Positions 7,941 through 16,576 are shown, numbered from the stretch's first letter. The stretch: DNA of 35,706 nucleotides from Clostridium drakei (GCF_000633595.2 NZ_JIBU02000072.1:1-35706); one strand, 5' to 3'. Program-made: numbers and translations. The notes: generated by a model not told the origin, from the sequence alone.

Positions 7941-9215
7941 CTATCTAACTATAACTGATACCCCATCTGGTATAACTGTTACTTTAGCATCCTTCCCCTT
8001 TAATTCATAAGCTCTTTTTAATGCCTCTTCAAAGGTATAAGCATGTTCCATATGCATGTTTTTTATCATCTGTGGATCACACATGTCAGTAACCAATATA
8101 ACTGTAAATTTATCAAGCATTCTAGCTAATATTTGAAATTCCCACTGATCTGGAGCAGTTTTATTTCTTGGTACCTTTTCTATTCTATCTAGAAGCTCTC
8201 TAGGACTTTTAGCATTAGCCAGATTGTCATAGAATGACTGTCCACCATGTCCATCATTGCAAGCAGAAACCATTATTATTACTCCGCCTTCTTTACAAGT
8301 AGCCTCCGCTGCTGTCATTCCTTTTACTGATTGATATATATTTTGATCTAGTGGATATCCACCATTAGTTGAAATTGCTATATCGGCTTCTATTTTGTCC
8401 ACCTTTGAAAGCTCTAGCACAAATTTGCATCCTTCTTCATGAGCAAACTGACTATGACCTGCAAAAGCATTAATTATTTTCTTTTCACTATCTATAACTA
8501 CATTTAATATAAAAGCAAGCTTTGCCTTTTCTGCTGCATAAAGCATATCTTTGTGTATAGGATTACCTTTAAGTATACCTGTTCTTGCAAAATCACTTGC
8601 TATAAACTCAGAACAGTGATTTGCCATAACAGTTTGAGCAGATGCAATTCCTGGAAGTATACTTTTTCTTCCACCTGAGAATCCTGCAAAGAAATGTGCT
8701 TCTATAAAACCTTCAGCTATTAAAAGCTCTGTTTCCATAGCTAATTTGTTTAATATAAGCTCTCCTCCTGAAGGTAAAGTTCCAACCTTAACCAAAGTAC
8801 TTTCATCTGTAGAACGATGTATTACTATTTGTTCATTTTTAACTATTTCTTCTCCAAATTTATTTATTAACTCTTCATGAGTAGTCGGTCTGTGAAATCC
8901 TGTAGCAATAAGTATTTTTATATCTATGTCAGGATTTACTTTTCTAATTCTCCTTAAAAGTATAGGCATTGTAATCTTGCTTGGTACAGGTCTTGTATGG
9001 TCACTAGTTATAATAACCATATTTTTTTTACCCTTTACTAAATCTTCTAAGCTTTCACTTCCAATAGGATTATTTAAAGCTTTTTCAACTGTTTCTTCTT
9101 GAGATAAATCTGTCCTGTATTCTCCTGCCCTTGACTCCAAAATTCCAGCTAAATTCTTATCTTCTATGGCGATTTCTAGCATTTTTTTGTGATAAGGAAT
9201 TTTAATTTTTGACAT
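7941..9215 (-). CDS. larA: Nickel-dependent lactate racemase LarA
   Basis: 424 residues. All the catalytic and cofactor-binding residues known from Lactiplantibacillus plantarum LarA appear at identical positions: Asp72 and Arg75 (SDHTRP), His108 (TGFHRP), His174 (EAHFFAG), Lys184 (GGRKSILPG), His200 (ANH), Lys298 (SVKGM) and Trp358 (PDQW). Lys184 is the residue that covalently carries the nickel-pincer nucleotide. The enzyme interconverts D- and L-lactate, which lets a single stereospecific dehydrogenase use both. It sits 39 bp after the permease and 57 bp before etfB. The larB, larC and larE genes that make the cofactor are not in this window and would have to be elsewhere. LarA homologues can act on other 2-hydroxyacids, but the context supports lactate. 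Confidence 0.93.
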   Translation of the reverse strand: MSKIKIPYHKKMLEIAIEDKNLAGILESRAGEYRTDLSQEETVEKALNNPIGSESLEDLVKGKKNMVIITSDHTRPVPSKITMPILLRRIRKVNPDIDIKILIATGFHRPTTHEELINKFGEEIVKNEQIVIHRSTDESTLVKVGTLPSGGELILNKLAMETELLIAEGFIEAHFFAGFSGGRKSILPGIASAQTVMANHCSEFIASDFARTGILKGNPIHKDMLYAAEKAKLAFILNVVIDSEKKIINAFAGHSQFAHEEGCKFVLELSKVDKIEADIAISTNGGYPLDQNIYQSVKGMTAAEATCKEGGVIIMVSACNDGHGGQSFYDNLANAKSPRELLDRIEKVPRNKTAPDQWEFQILARMLDKFTVILVTDMCDPQMIKNMHMEHAYTFEEALKRAYELKGKDAKVTVIPDGVSVIVR

Positions 9216-9254
9216 TACATTATACCCCCCAATAATAAATATAAAATATATTCT

Positions 9255-10763
9255 TTATAAATTGAATGCTGCGCCTCCAAAATAAGCTATAACTCCCAAA
9301 ACGATTACATATACTATACAAAATTTCAACGTAGCATTTAAAATCTTACCTTCTGCACCTGCAAGCCCTGTAGCTGCTGTAGCCACTGCTATACTTTGTG
9401 GTGAAATCATCTTACCTGCTGTAGCACCACCTGTATTAGCTGCTGCTAGCCAATATGGATTTAAACCTAAGGATTTAGCAGCTTCTACTTGAAGTTGTCC
9501 AAATAATATATTAGCTGAAGTATCACTTCCTGTTACAAACGTTCCAAGTGCTCCTATAATAGGCGCTATTATTGGATAAGCACTTCCAGTTACTGCAACT
9601 AGAACCACTGCTATAGATTTAATCATTCCACTATAGCTCATCACTTTAGCAAGGGCCACGATAGCTATTATGGTAATAGCTGATTTTGTCATCTGTTTAA
9701 TTGTTTTACCTAGAACATTTAGTATTTCACCAAATTTAGCTCCTTGTAATAATCCACCTACAACTCCTGCTATTATAATTAATGAACCAGGATTATTTAT
9801 CCAAGTAAACGTATAAGAATGATAAATATTGACAGTAGTACTTATTCTTGATAAACCTTTACTTATTCCAGGAAATAAAGAACTTGTAAATATTATAGCT
9901 ACAAATACTAATATAAAAGGCACCCATGCCATAAATCCTTTACTAAATGATATTTTCTCAGCATCCTTGAAAGCCTTATCCTTATGAAATACTTTAGCAT
10001 AACCTATAGTCACTGCTAAACAGACTATAGAACCAAGTATTGCTGGAAGCTCAGCTCCCATATATTTAGCTGTTAATACTTCTGGTATAGCAAAAGCTAG
10101 TCCTGAAACTATTGATATTCCTAAAACGCCTTTAATTGCCTTAACACTTTTACCTGTTATCATCACTAATATTACTGGTACTATAACAATTAATACTGAT
10201 AATTGTAAACCCACTGCATAACTTAAAATATTAGGATCTAAATTTGTAAGCTTAGCAAGCGTGGACACTGGAAGTCCTATAGCTCCAAAAGCTGTTGGTG
10301 TTGTATTTGCTATTAAACATATAATTGCAGCAAATACTGGATCAAATCCAAGAGCAGCCATTATGCTGGCAGGAATTGCAACTGCTGTTCCAAAGCCCGC
10401 AATAGCTTCCAAAAATCCGCCAAACCCCCAAGCAAGTATAAGAACTAAAATTCTCTGATCTGTAGTAATGCTTGTCATCATATTCTTAATTAGATCCATA
10501 CTCTTTGTATAAATAGATAAATTGTAAATAAATACTGCTGCTATTATAACTATGATTATGGGCCATACTGCACTTGCAGCACCTTCTAGTCCTGCTTTCA
10601 ATGCATCAACTACAGGCATTTTCCATACTATGATCGCTAAAATTAATGTTACAATTAATGTTACTGGTGTTGCCTTATGACCAGGTGTCTTTAAGACTCC
10701 CAGTGAAATCATAAGCCAAACTATTGGTATCAATGCAATAAAGAATAGTACATACATATTCAT
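9255..10763 (-). CDS. lldP: Lactate permease (LldP/LctP family)
   Basis: 502 residues with about 12 or more hydrophobic segments, spanning almost the whole length. Family stretches include GAASAVWPIIIVIIAAVFIYN, the GGFLEAIAGFGTAVAIPA region near residue 115-130, ANTTPTAFGAIGLPVSTLA, TGSDTSANILFGQLQ and GGATAGKMISPQSIAVA near the C-terminus. LldP transporters bring in lactate (and often glycolate) with protons. It is the first gene of the operon permease-racemase-etfB-etfA-dehydrogenase. CAGGAGG precedes the ATG. Two tandem promoters, each with a GntR-type operator, lie in the 640 bp upstream. Confidence 0.94.
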   Translation of the reverse strand: MNMYVLFFIALIPIVWLMISLGVLKTPGHKATPVTLIVTLILAIIVWKMPVVDALKAGLEGAASAVWPIIIVIIAAVFIYNLSIYTKSMDLIKNMMTSITTDQRILVLILAWGFGGFLEAIAGFGTAVAIPASIMAALGFDPVFAAIICLIANTTPTAFGAIGLPVSTLAKLTNLDPNILSYAVGLQLSVLIVIVPVILVMITGKSVKAIKGVLGISIVSGLAFAIPEVLTAKYMGAELPAILGSIVCLAVTIGYAKVFHKDKAFKDAEKISFSKGFMAWVPFILVFVAIIFTSSLFPGISKGLSRISTTVNIYHSYTFTWINNPGSLIIIAGVVGGLLQGAKFGEILNVLGKTIKQMTKSAITIIAIVALAKVMSYSGMIKSIAVVLVAVTGSAYPIIAPIIGALGTFVTGSDTSANILFGQLQVEAAKSLGLNPYWLAAANTGGATAGKMISPQSIAVATAATGLAGAEGKILNATLKFCIVYVIVLGVIAYFGGAAFNL

Positions 10764-10802
10764 TTTTTATCCTCCTGTTAATGAAATGGTAGTATGGTAA
10801 CA

Positions 10803-10839
10803 TGGTACTATGGTAGTACCAGTTGATAAGTAGATTCTA
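10803..10839 (-). promoter_or_regulatory. Proximal promoter and operator of the lactate operon
   Basis: On the minus strand an extended -10 element TGCTAGAAT lies with its hexamer at 10834-10839, 17 bases after a weak -35 TAGAAA at 10857-10862. Twelve bases downstream of the -10 is TGGTAGTACCA (10811-10821), which fits the TGGTNNNACCA half-site pattern of FadR/LldR-type GntR regulators. It is part of a perfect 8-3-8 inverted repeat, TGGTACTATGGTAGTACCA (10803-10821). The site would cover about +6 to +24, a repressor position. Confidence 0.68.
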
Positions 10840-10934
10840 GCATAATATTCTCAATATTTCTACAATTGTTATTTCATTAACACCAGCTATTCAAGCCTTC
10901 AAATTTATGTAAACGTTATTATTGCAACATTTAC

Positions 10935-10965
10935 ATTAAAATATTTTAATAAAAAATATTTTAAT
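10935..10965. repeat. A/T-only inverted repeat in the long lactate-operon leader
   Basis: Perfect 12-base arms ATTAAAATATTT (10935-10946) and AAATATTTTAAT (10954-10965) with a 7-base loop. It is followed on the plus strand by eight T. It lies between the two lactate promoters, so the transcript from the distal one would contain it. With no G-C pairs it would be a weak hairpin. Confidence 0.5.
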
Positions 10966-11081
10966 ATTTTTTTGAAATATTGCTCAATAGCTTTAAAGAG
11001 GTTATTTATTTAACACTAATCTTTAGATATATTACAATTCTACATTGTATATACCCAAATATCAGATTTCAATTGGTAGTA

Positions 11082-11133
11082 TGGTATGACCAGTTGTTGT
11101 TTTAATATTACCACACTATTTTAATAATTTCTA
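11082..11133 (-). promoter_or_regulatory. Distal promoter and operator of the lactate operon
   Basis: A second copy of the same design: -35 TAGAAA (11128-11133), a 17-base spacer, then TGGTAATAT giving an extended -10 (hexamer 11105-11110). After exactly 12 bases comes the operator TGGTATGACCA (11082-11092). All spacings equal those of the proximal module 271 bp downstream. The likely ligand is the FadR-family protein encoded just upstream (11402-12094). Confidence 0.62.
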
Positions 11134-11245
11134 TAATTGTTATCTAATTAACATTACTTCTGAATTTTATATTTCTATTGCTAAGCATTGATTTAATAGC
11201 TTTTTTAATTAATATTTTAAAAGAAATAATTTTTTGAATTTTCTT

Positions 11246-11272
11246 CTAAAATGCAATTTAATTGCATTTTAG
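11246..11272. repeat. 27-bp palindrome upstream of the distal lactate promoter
   Basis: Arms CTAAAATGCAATT and AATTGCATTTTAG are perfect 13-base complements around a single central T. The site lies about 113 bp upstream of the distal -35 and about 85 bp past the fadR terminator. No T-run follows on either strand, so it looks more like a protein-binding site than a terminator. The regulator is not identifiable. Confidence 0.6.
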
Positions 11273-11356
11273 TTATTTTAATAACAAATTATTTTGTAAT
11301 TATATGTAAACAGGACTCATTAAAAGTTAATATTTGTTTAATAAACTCTATAAAAT

Positions 11357-11394
11357 AAAGAGTATTACTTTTATAATTATAAGTAATACTCTTT
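11357..11394 (-). terminator. Terminator after the FadR-family regulator gene
   Basis: Perfect 14-bp stem AAAGAGTATTACTT/AAGTAATACTCTTT with a 10-base loop, 7 bases after the regulator stop, followed on the minus strand by TTTATTTTA. It means the permease operon has its own promoter. Confidence 0.82.
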
Positions 11395-11401
11395 CATCAA
11401 C

Positions 11402-12094
11402 CTAAAAATCTTTATAATATTCATTAGCAAAATCTAAATGCTTCTTCATAGCTTCTGATGCTTTTTTAGGATTACGAGATTTAAGACCCTTATATATATC
11501 ATCATGCTGTTTAAATAATACTTCTCTATTAGCTTCATCTACCAATATTCTTCTTCTTGCATCTTTAATAACTTCATCCATTAAAGATGAAATTGCATTT
11601 AAAATATTGATTATCAAATAATTTCTAGAAGCTTTTGCAACTTTATAATGAAATTCCTTATCAATTTTAACGTTATCAACTTCATTATTAGAATTAATTG
11701 AATCTAATAATACTTTCATATGCTTTAATTCTTCATCTGTGATTCTTTGAGCAGCTAAAGCCGCAGTCTCTACTTCAATAATTTTTCTAATTTCCATAAT
11801 TTCAGAAGAACTACTTTTTTGAAGCATAAACATCATAGATAGAGGTTCAAATAGGCTATTCTCAAAGCTTTCCCTAATATAATTTCCTTCACCTTGTCTA
11901 CATTCAACTAATCCTATAATCTGAAGCGCTCTTAAAGCTTCCCTTATAGATGTTCTGCTAACTTGAAGATGTTCTACCAGCTCCCTTTCTGAAGGTAATT
12001 TATCTCCTTTTTTCAATGTACCATCTATAATCATATTTTTAATTTGTTCTATTACCTGTTCATAGACCTTTGTATTTTTTATTGGGCTGAACAT
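11402..12094 (-). CDS. FadR/GntR-family transcriptional regulator, probable lactate-operon repressor
   Basis: 230 residues. The N-terminal winged helix at about 8-75 has KLPSERELVEHLQVSRTSIREALRAL, the GntR signature. The C-terminal FCD domain at about 95-220 holds the metal-binding set Asp145, His149, His197 and His219, the usual D-x3-H, H, H pattern, so it probably senses a carboxylate with a bound metal. GGGAGG lies 10 bases before the ATG. The same type of regulator (LctA, LldR) precedes lactate operons in other bacteria. TGGTNNNACCA operators are found in front of the permease. Binding to these sites and lactate as ligand are inference from context. Confidence 0.88.
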   Translation of the reverse strand: MFSPIKNTKVYEQVIEQIKNMIIDGTLKKGDKLPSERELVEHLQVSRTSIREALRALQIIGLVECRQGEGNYIRESFENSLFEPLSMMFMLQKSSSSEIMEIRKIIEVETAALAAQRITDEELKHMKVLLDSINSNNEVDNVKIDKEFHYKVAKASRNYLIINILNAISSLMDEVIKDARRRILVDEANREVLFKQHDDIYKGLKSRNPKKASEAMKKHLDFANEYYKDF

Positions 12095-12137
12095 GAAACC
12101 AAACCTCCCTTTTTATCAAACTGCATTAGAAAAATCT

Positions 12138-12806
12138 CTAACTCTCTAATATCTTGTCTCTTTTCATTACAATGTTCCAATTCACATAAATCTGAAATAA
12201 ACTTACTACATCCTGTTCATTATACAAAAGTATTTTATCTATTTTTTCCTTCGGCATTCTCTGTACATAGCTACTATCTTTTACAATTTTACTAAAAGTT
12301 TTAGCTAAATTAGAACCACTTATAACCTCACTTTCACGAACTATACCAAATTCTTTTTCTAATGCCTTAAGTCCAATACAAATTTTTTTTTCTTTTTCAT
12401 ATTCTTTTTGAAGATCTATATGTTTAAAATGCGCTTCTATATCAAAGTCTATATTATACTTTTCAAAAAGATAATTAATTACTGTAAAATCATTATTACC
12501 TGAAAAAGTTACTAAATACTTCTTATCATATTTTGAACTCATAGTCTGAAAATAATTCTTAGCAAGATTTAATATATGTCTTGCATCTTTTCCATTTTCT
12601 ATCATATATTGTGTAACATTAAGCTCATTTTCTATATCATCAAAATAACAGCATCCGAAAACCCCTATACAAATAGGTTTTTTATATATATAATGTTCCA
12701 AATCAAAGAACAAAGCATCCTTAAATAAACAATTTTCCCCACTTATGCTCAGCATATTTTCTTCTGATAATTTTTCAACTTCTAAAACATTATGCCTTTC
12801 TATCAC
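12138..12806 (-). CDS. RNase H-like (DEDDy-type, YprB-like) predicted exonuclease
   Basis: 222 residues. ALFFDLEHYIYKKP gives the first acidic pair (Asp35, Glu37), the middle region has TFSGNNDFTVINYLF and HFKHIDLQ, and the C-terminal LLYNEQDVVSLFQIY supplies the YxxxD motif of DEDDy exonucleases. This matches the RNase_H_2 / YprB family, predicted nucleases with no established substrate. The start is taken as the GTG at 12806; its ribosome binding site (GAGTGG) is weak. The gene ends 43 bp before the FadR-family gene with no terminator between, so they may share a transcript, but no functional link is evident. Confidence 0.75.
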   Translation of the reverse strand: MIERHNVLEVEKLSEENMLSISGENCLFKDALFFDLEHYIYKKPICIGVFGCCYFDDIENELNVTQYMIENGKDARHILNLAKNYFQTMSSKYDKKYLVTFSGNNDFTVINYLFEKYNIDFDIEAHFKHIDLQKEYEKEKKICIGLKALEKEFGIVRESEVISGSNLAKTFSKIVKDSSYVQRMPKEKIDKILLYNEQDVVSLFQIYVNWNIVMKRDKILES

Positions 12807-12921
12807 TCTACCACTCTTTTCTAATTAATTATGTAAAACATCCGTTTTAATATTATATCATTTTTTAGCAATCAAGTGAAATTTAATTCATGTATATGAC
12901 ATAAATATAAATTTTGAACAT

Positions 12922-13001
12922 AAAAAAACAACAAGAAAGGCATTAATATGCTTTGTATTATACTACTCTGAGCCAAAACATATTAATATCTTTGACTTGT
13001 T
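12922..13001 (-). terminator. Terminator after the HAD phosphatase gene
   Basis: Long imperfect hairpin: outer arms AACAAG (12930-12935) and CTTGTT (12996-13001) continue through AAAG/CTTT and ATTAATATG/CATATTAAT-like inner stems. The minus strand then reads TTGTTTTTTTA. It lies 18 bases after the HAD stop codon. Confidence 0.75.
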
Positions 13002-13018
13002 ATTTTACTTCATATATC

Positions 13019-13747
13019 CTAGTTAAAATTATTGATACAATCTGGTTTTAGATTATATACTGTATCCTTTCTTTCAACTATTATCTGTATTTTCTTTCTA
13101 ACTTCCTCATCCTCTGTAACCTTTTGAAGAAGCTCTTTAGTTGGATTTACGCAAACAGGATATCTTACCAATTTAAACATTGAAAAATCTCCAGACGTGT
13201 CTCCATAAGCATAACTGTTGCATAAATCTATATTGTACTTTTTTACTAAATCATAAATAGCATTTTCTTTACTTTCACTATCCCACATTGGGATTACTTC
13301 TCCAGTATACATTTCATCGCCATCTATTATATACTTTGCTCCTTTATAATCATCAAAACCATATTTTATAGACATTTCCCTTACTAACTCTATTGGACTT
13401 CCTGAGACAGTTATAACCTTATGTCCTTTTTCTTTATGCCACTTGATTTTATCCCTTGTAAAAGTATAAACCCTATCTCCTTTTTGTGACACTACATTTT
13501 TAGCTATAAATTCTATTTGAGATTTATGAAGGCCTTTTATAGCCTCAATATATATTCCTGCCATTTTCAAAAGATAATTATCATAATTTCCTTGTCTTTT
13601 ATCCCATTTTTCATACTCCGGTTTTACTTCCTTATACCACCTATCAGGTGGTATTATTTCATATTTCACAAGTTTTTTAAAAACTTCTGTAATCAATCCT
13701 TCTCTATATAAAGTACCATCAATATCAAAAAAAGCTGCTATATTCAT
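13019..13747 (-). CDS. HAD-superfamily hydrolase, subfamily IB (SerB-like phosphatase)
   Basis: 242 residues. Motif I is FFDIDGTLYR with the nucleophile Asp8 and the acid-base Asp10. Motif II is ITVSGSP near residue 115. The motif III lysine is probably in the SKENAIYDL segment. Motif IV is YAYGDTSGDFSMFKLV near residue 185. The insert between motifs I and II is the alpha-helical C1 cap typical of subfamily IB (phosphoserine phosphatase and relatives). Substrate is not predictable from sequence. AAGGAGGGG precedes the ATG. It appears to be a single-gene unit. Confidence 0.85.
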   Translation of the reverse strand: MNIAAFFDIDGTLYREGLITEVFKKLVKYEIIPPDRWYKEVKPEYEKWDKRQGNYDNYLLKMAGIYIEAIKGLHKSQIEFIAKNVVSQKGDRVYTFTRDKIKWHKEKGHKVITVSGSPIELVREMSIKYGFDDYKGAKYIIDGDEMYTGEVIPMWDSESKENAIYDLVKKYNIDLCNSYAYGDTSGDFSMFKLVRYPVCVNPTKELLQKVTEDEEVRKKIQIIVERKDTVYNLKPDCINNFN

Positions 13748-14158
13748 AATACCCCTCCTTGTGTAAATTATATGTTCATTAATTAAATAGATAATATAAA
13801 TAAATACATTGCTGCATATATACTCATTAACTTTAACTAATATTTATAATTTTTATAATTTAAATTGAATGTATCGATTCTAAAATTATATTTTATGTTA
13901 TTATATTACTTATATAATTAAAAAGCTACTAAATTTATAATTTAAAAATATTCCGACAGAAGGGTGCAATAGAAGTATAAATTTATTCATAAAGTTAACA
14001 CAGCTTTAGCTTTATATAATATCCACTTAACTTAATAAATATATAATTATATTAATAAATTAAAAATTAAGTTAAGAAGTAAAAAATTTATGAAAAAGAC
14101 ACATTTATCAATGTTAATATCTTCATAATTGAAATTAATCATAGATAAATAAAAAGAC
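13748..14158. other. AT-rich intergenic region with one large inverted repeat
   Basis: About 410 bases without a supportable gene. It must hold the promoter of the HAD gene (minus). The one clear structure is an inverted repeat with perfect 11-base arms, CTTAACTTAAT (14026-14036) and ATTAAGTTAAG (14066-14076), around a 29-base A/T spacer. No riboswitch or small RNA was recognised. Confidence 0.5.
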
Positions 14159-14179
14159 AGAGGACAGTCACTGTCCTCT
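14159..14179 (-). terminator. Terminator after the ferritin-like gene
   Basis: Perfect 9-bp stem AGAGGACAG/CTGTCCTCT with a 3-base loop, followed on the minus strand by GTCTTTTTATTT, 14 bases after the stop codon at 14193. Confidence 0.88.
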
Positions 14180-14192
14180 CAAAAATATTACC

Positions 14193-14711
14193 TTAATATT
14201 TCTCATACATTTCTTCTAAAAGCTTTAAATGAAGCTCCTCATCCACTATAATTCTGTTAATCAATTTTTTTATAAATTCATCCTTAATCAAAATAATATG
14301 CCCCTTATATTGATTAATGGCCTTTTTTTCCGATCTAATGGCTTCTGCAATCATAGCCTTTATAACAGTAGTAAAATTGACATATTTAGCAGTCCAAAGT
14401 TTACTAAATGGACAGGTAGAATTAGCATACACTGGTTTCACGCCTAGTAACTTAATTGTATCTCCTAAAAGTTCTAAATGCTTCATTTCTGCCATAGCTA
14501 TTCCACCTATAAGTTCTGCAAAGTCACCATACTTTCCTTCACTAACTATGTGTTGAAAGATATAAAGATTTATAGCTGTAAGTTCACTAACCATACCTGC
14601 ATAATCTTCAAGCAGTAGATTAGCATAAAAAATATTTTTACCTTCCACCTCTGGTTCTGGATAAGGTCCATTAGCAATATACTTAGCATATTTTAAAATA
14701 TTCCCTGGCAT
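14193..14711 (-). CDS. Ferritin-like di-iron protein
   Basis: 172 residues, four-helix bundle pattern. Candidate metal ligands are Glu43 (SELTAI, helix A), Glu75 and His78 (AEMKH, helix B), Glu123 or Glu128 (EAIRSEKKAI, helix C) and Glu158 and His161 (EELH, helix D). Two ExxH motifs plus a glutamate from each of the other helices is the rubrerythrin/bacterioferritin di-iron site. There is no rubredoxin-like CxxC zinc or iron domain, so it is not a classical rubrerythrin. A role in peroxide removal or iron handling is plausible but unproven. TAGGAGA precedes the ATG. It lies 44 bp after the histidine kinase gene and may be transcribed with it. Confidence 0.8.
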   Translation of the reverse strand: MPGNILKYAKYIANGPYPEPEVEGKNIFYANLLLEDYAGMVSELTAINLYIFQHIVSEGKYGDFAELIGGIAMAEMKHLELLGDTIKLLGVKPVYANSTCPFSKLWTAKYVNFTTVIKAMIAEAIRSEKKAINQYKGHIILIKDEFIKKLINRIIVDEELHLKLLEEMYEKY

Positions 14712-14755
14712 ATATTCTCCTATAATAATGATTTAATATATTTATATGAATGTTT

Positions 14756-16576
14756 TTAATTATATATATCAGAAAATTCTAAATTCACTTTTTCAATATA
14801 GCTTTTCTTCATTGTATTTTTATAAGAATTATAATTAAATTCTCCATCGTTTACTAATTTGCATGGAATATGTATGATAAATTCGCTACCATACCCTTCC
14901 TTACTATTTACTGATATAGTTCCTCCCTGCAATTCTACTAACGCCTTTACTAGAGAAAGCCCTATTCCGCTTCCTTCATTTTCCCTTGTAAGAGATTTAT
15001 CAACTTGTACAAAACGTTCAAATATTAAATCTAACTTTTCTTTAGGAATACCTTTTCCTGTATCTTTCACTCTTATACAAACACTTTCAGTACCATTTTC
15101 TACATTAACAAAAATGCTTCCTCCACGAAGTGTAAATTTTATTGCATTAGACAATAAATTCAACATAATTCTTTCCATCTTTTCAGGGTCACAAGCAATA
15201 ATTTTTTCTTCGATATCCGTATCAAATACCACAGATAAACCTTTATTTTCTATATAATCCGCTACCGAAAGGGTTATATCTTCTATAAGACTTATTATAT
15301 TACAATTAATTTCATTTATTACAATATACCCTGAATCTATTTTTGTAATATCAATTAAATTATTAACCAATCTTAAGAGTCGGTAACAATTTTGTTCCAT
15401 GATATTTATATATTTATATCTATCTACAGAATTATCATTAAAATTACAATCTTTTAGCTTAAGCTTATGCACTTGTATAGCAGAAAATATAACATTAATT
15501 GGTGTTCTTAATTCATGAGAAATGTTAGCAAAAAAATCCGTTTTAACTCTATCATATTCCTTAATCTCAAATAATCTCATTCTTTCTTTCTCAATACTTT
15601 TTTGTAATTCTTCCATACGTTTTTTTTCAGTTATATCCATTGCTACTCTAATTATTACATTACGCCCATCACTTAATTTACCAATACAAGCCGAATAAAA
15701 ATTCCAAACTTTTACACATCCACTTTTCGTTTTTACAGAATACTCTCCATCATTTCGTTTTTCTTCAAAACTATACGGTATATTTTCACTACACTGTGAA
15801 TCTTCTTTAAATATATCTGATATATCTGCCCATTTAGAGGTTATTGGAATATTCTTAATTGTATACCCTGTAATCCTTTCCCAAGTTTTATTAATATTCA
15901 TTACCTCTCCATCTTCAGCATATATCATTACAGGCACTGGAGCTTCTTCTATAGAATAACGAAATTTCCTTTCACTTTCCCTTAAAGCTTCTTCAGTTTT
16001 AGTTCGTTCAGTAATCTCTTCCTCAAGCATAACATTAAATTCTTTTAGTTCATCAGTTATTTCTTCTAATTGCTGATTATTTTTCCTGACTTGTTCTTTT
16101 AAATCATTATTGTCTTTCATCAACTTTTCATTAAACTTACTAATTTGATTATAACTCTTTTCACTATATTTCCACATTTGCTTATTCATAAAATATAGCT
16201 TTAATTGAGTTGTCACTCTAATTATAACTTCATTATAATTAATAGGCATATTTATATAATCATCAGCTCCAGCACTAAATAAATCATCTATATCAACTTT
16301 TTCATTTTTATTATTAATAAAAATAATAGGAATTTTTTCAAGTTTGTCATTACATTTAAAAGTTTCACAAACTTTGCATCCATCTGCACTACTCTTAAGT
16401 AAAATTATATCTGGATGGTTTTTCATAACAGATTTCATACCCATTTCATAACTTAAAACATTTCTTACATTATGCCATTTTTGCCTAAGTATCATAGTTA
16501 ATATTTTAATGTTATAATAAGAATCGTCAATAATAAGTATACTAGCATTATTTAAAAAATCTTCTACATCATCCAT
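14756..16576 (-). CDS. Histidine kinase with N-terminal degenerate receiver domain (REC-coiled coil-PAS-HisKA-HATPase)
   Basis: 606 residues, no membrane segment. Residues 10-125 form a receiver: ILIIDDS keeps the acidic pair (17-18), but the phospho-acceptor Asp is replaced by Lys61 (PDIILLKSSADG), the conserved Thr is Asn88 and the conserved Lys is Met110 (DDYINMP). A coiled coil spans about 135-200 and a PAS domain about 200-320, ending in the usual DITEKK. HisKA has His354 (NISHELRTP). The ATPase domain has the N-box (MLNLLSNAIKF, Asn477), DTGKGI and GSGIGL. The kinase half therefore looks active, and the receiver is probably a binding domain that is not phosphorylated. The gene directly follows a FIST sensor gene on the same strand. 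No response regulator is adjacent. GAGGAAATAAGCC precedes the ATG. Confidence 0.93.
   Translation of the reverse strand: MDDVEDFLNNASILIIDDSYYNIKILTMILRQKWHNVRNVLSYEMGMKSVMKNHPDIILLKSSADGCKVCETFKCNDKLEKIPIIFINNKNEKVDIDDLFSAGADDYINMPINYNEVIIRVTTQLKLYFMNKQMWKYSEKSYNQISKFNEKLMKDNNDLKEQVRKNNQQLEEITDELKEFNVMLEEEITERTKTEEALRESERKFRYSIEEAPVPVMIYAEDGEVMNINKTWERITGYTIKNIPITSKWADISDIFKEDSQCSENIPYSFEEKRNDGEYSVKTKSGCVKVWNFYSACIGKLSDGRNVIIRVAMDITEKKRMEELQKSIEKERMRLFEIKEYDRVKTDFFANISHELRTPINVIFSAIQVHKLKLKDCNFNDNSVDRYKYINIMEQNCYRLLRLVNNLIDITKIDSGYIVINEINCNIISLIEDITLSVADYIENKGLSVVFDTDIEEKIIACDPEKMERIMLNLLSNAIKFTLRGGSIFVNVENGTESVCIRVKDTGKGIPKEKLDLIFERFVQVDKSLTRENEGSGIGLSLVKALVELQGGTISVNSKEGYGSEFIIHIPCKLVNDGEFNYNSYKNTMKKSYIEKVNLEFSDIYN

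Noticed and set aside
11236-11251. CodY-like box GAATTTTCTTCTAAAAT upstream of the lactate promoters
   Set aside because: Too many mismatches to AATTTTCWGAAAATT in a very A/T-rich region; chance similarity is likely.
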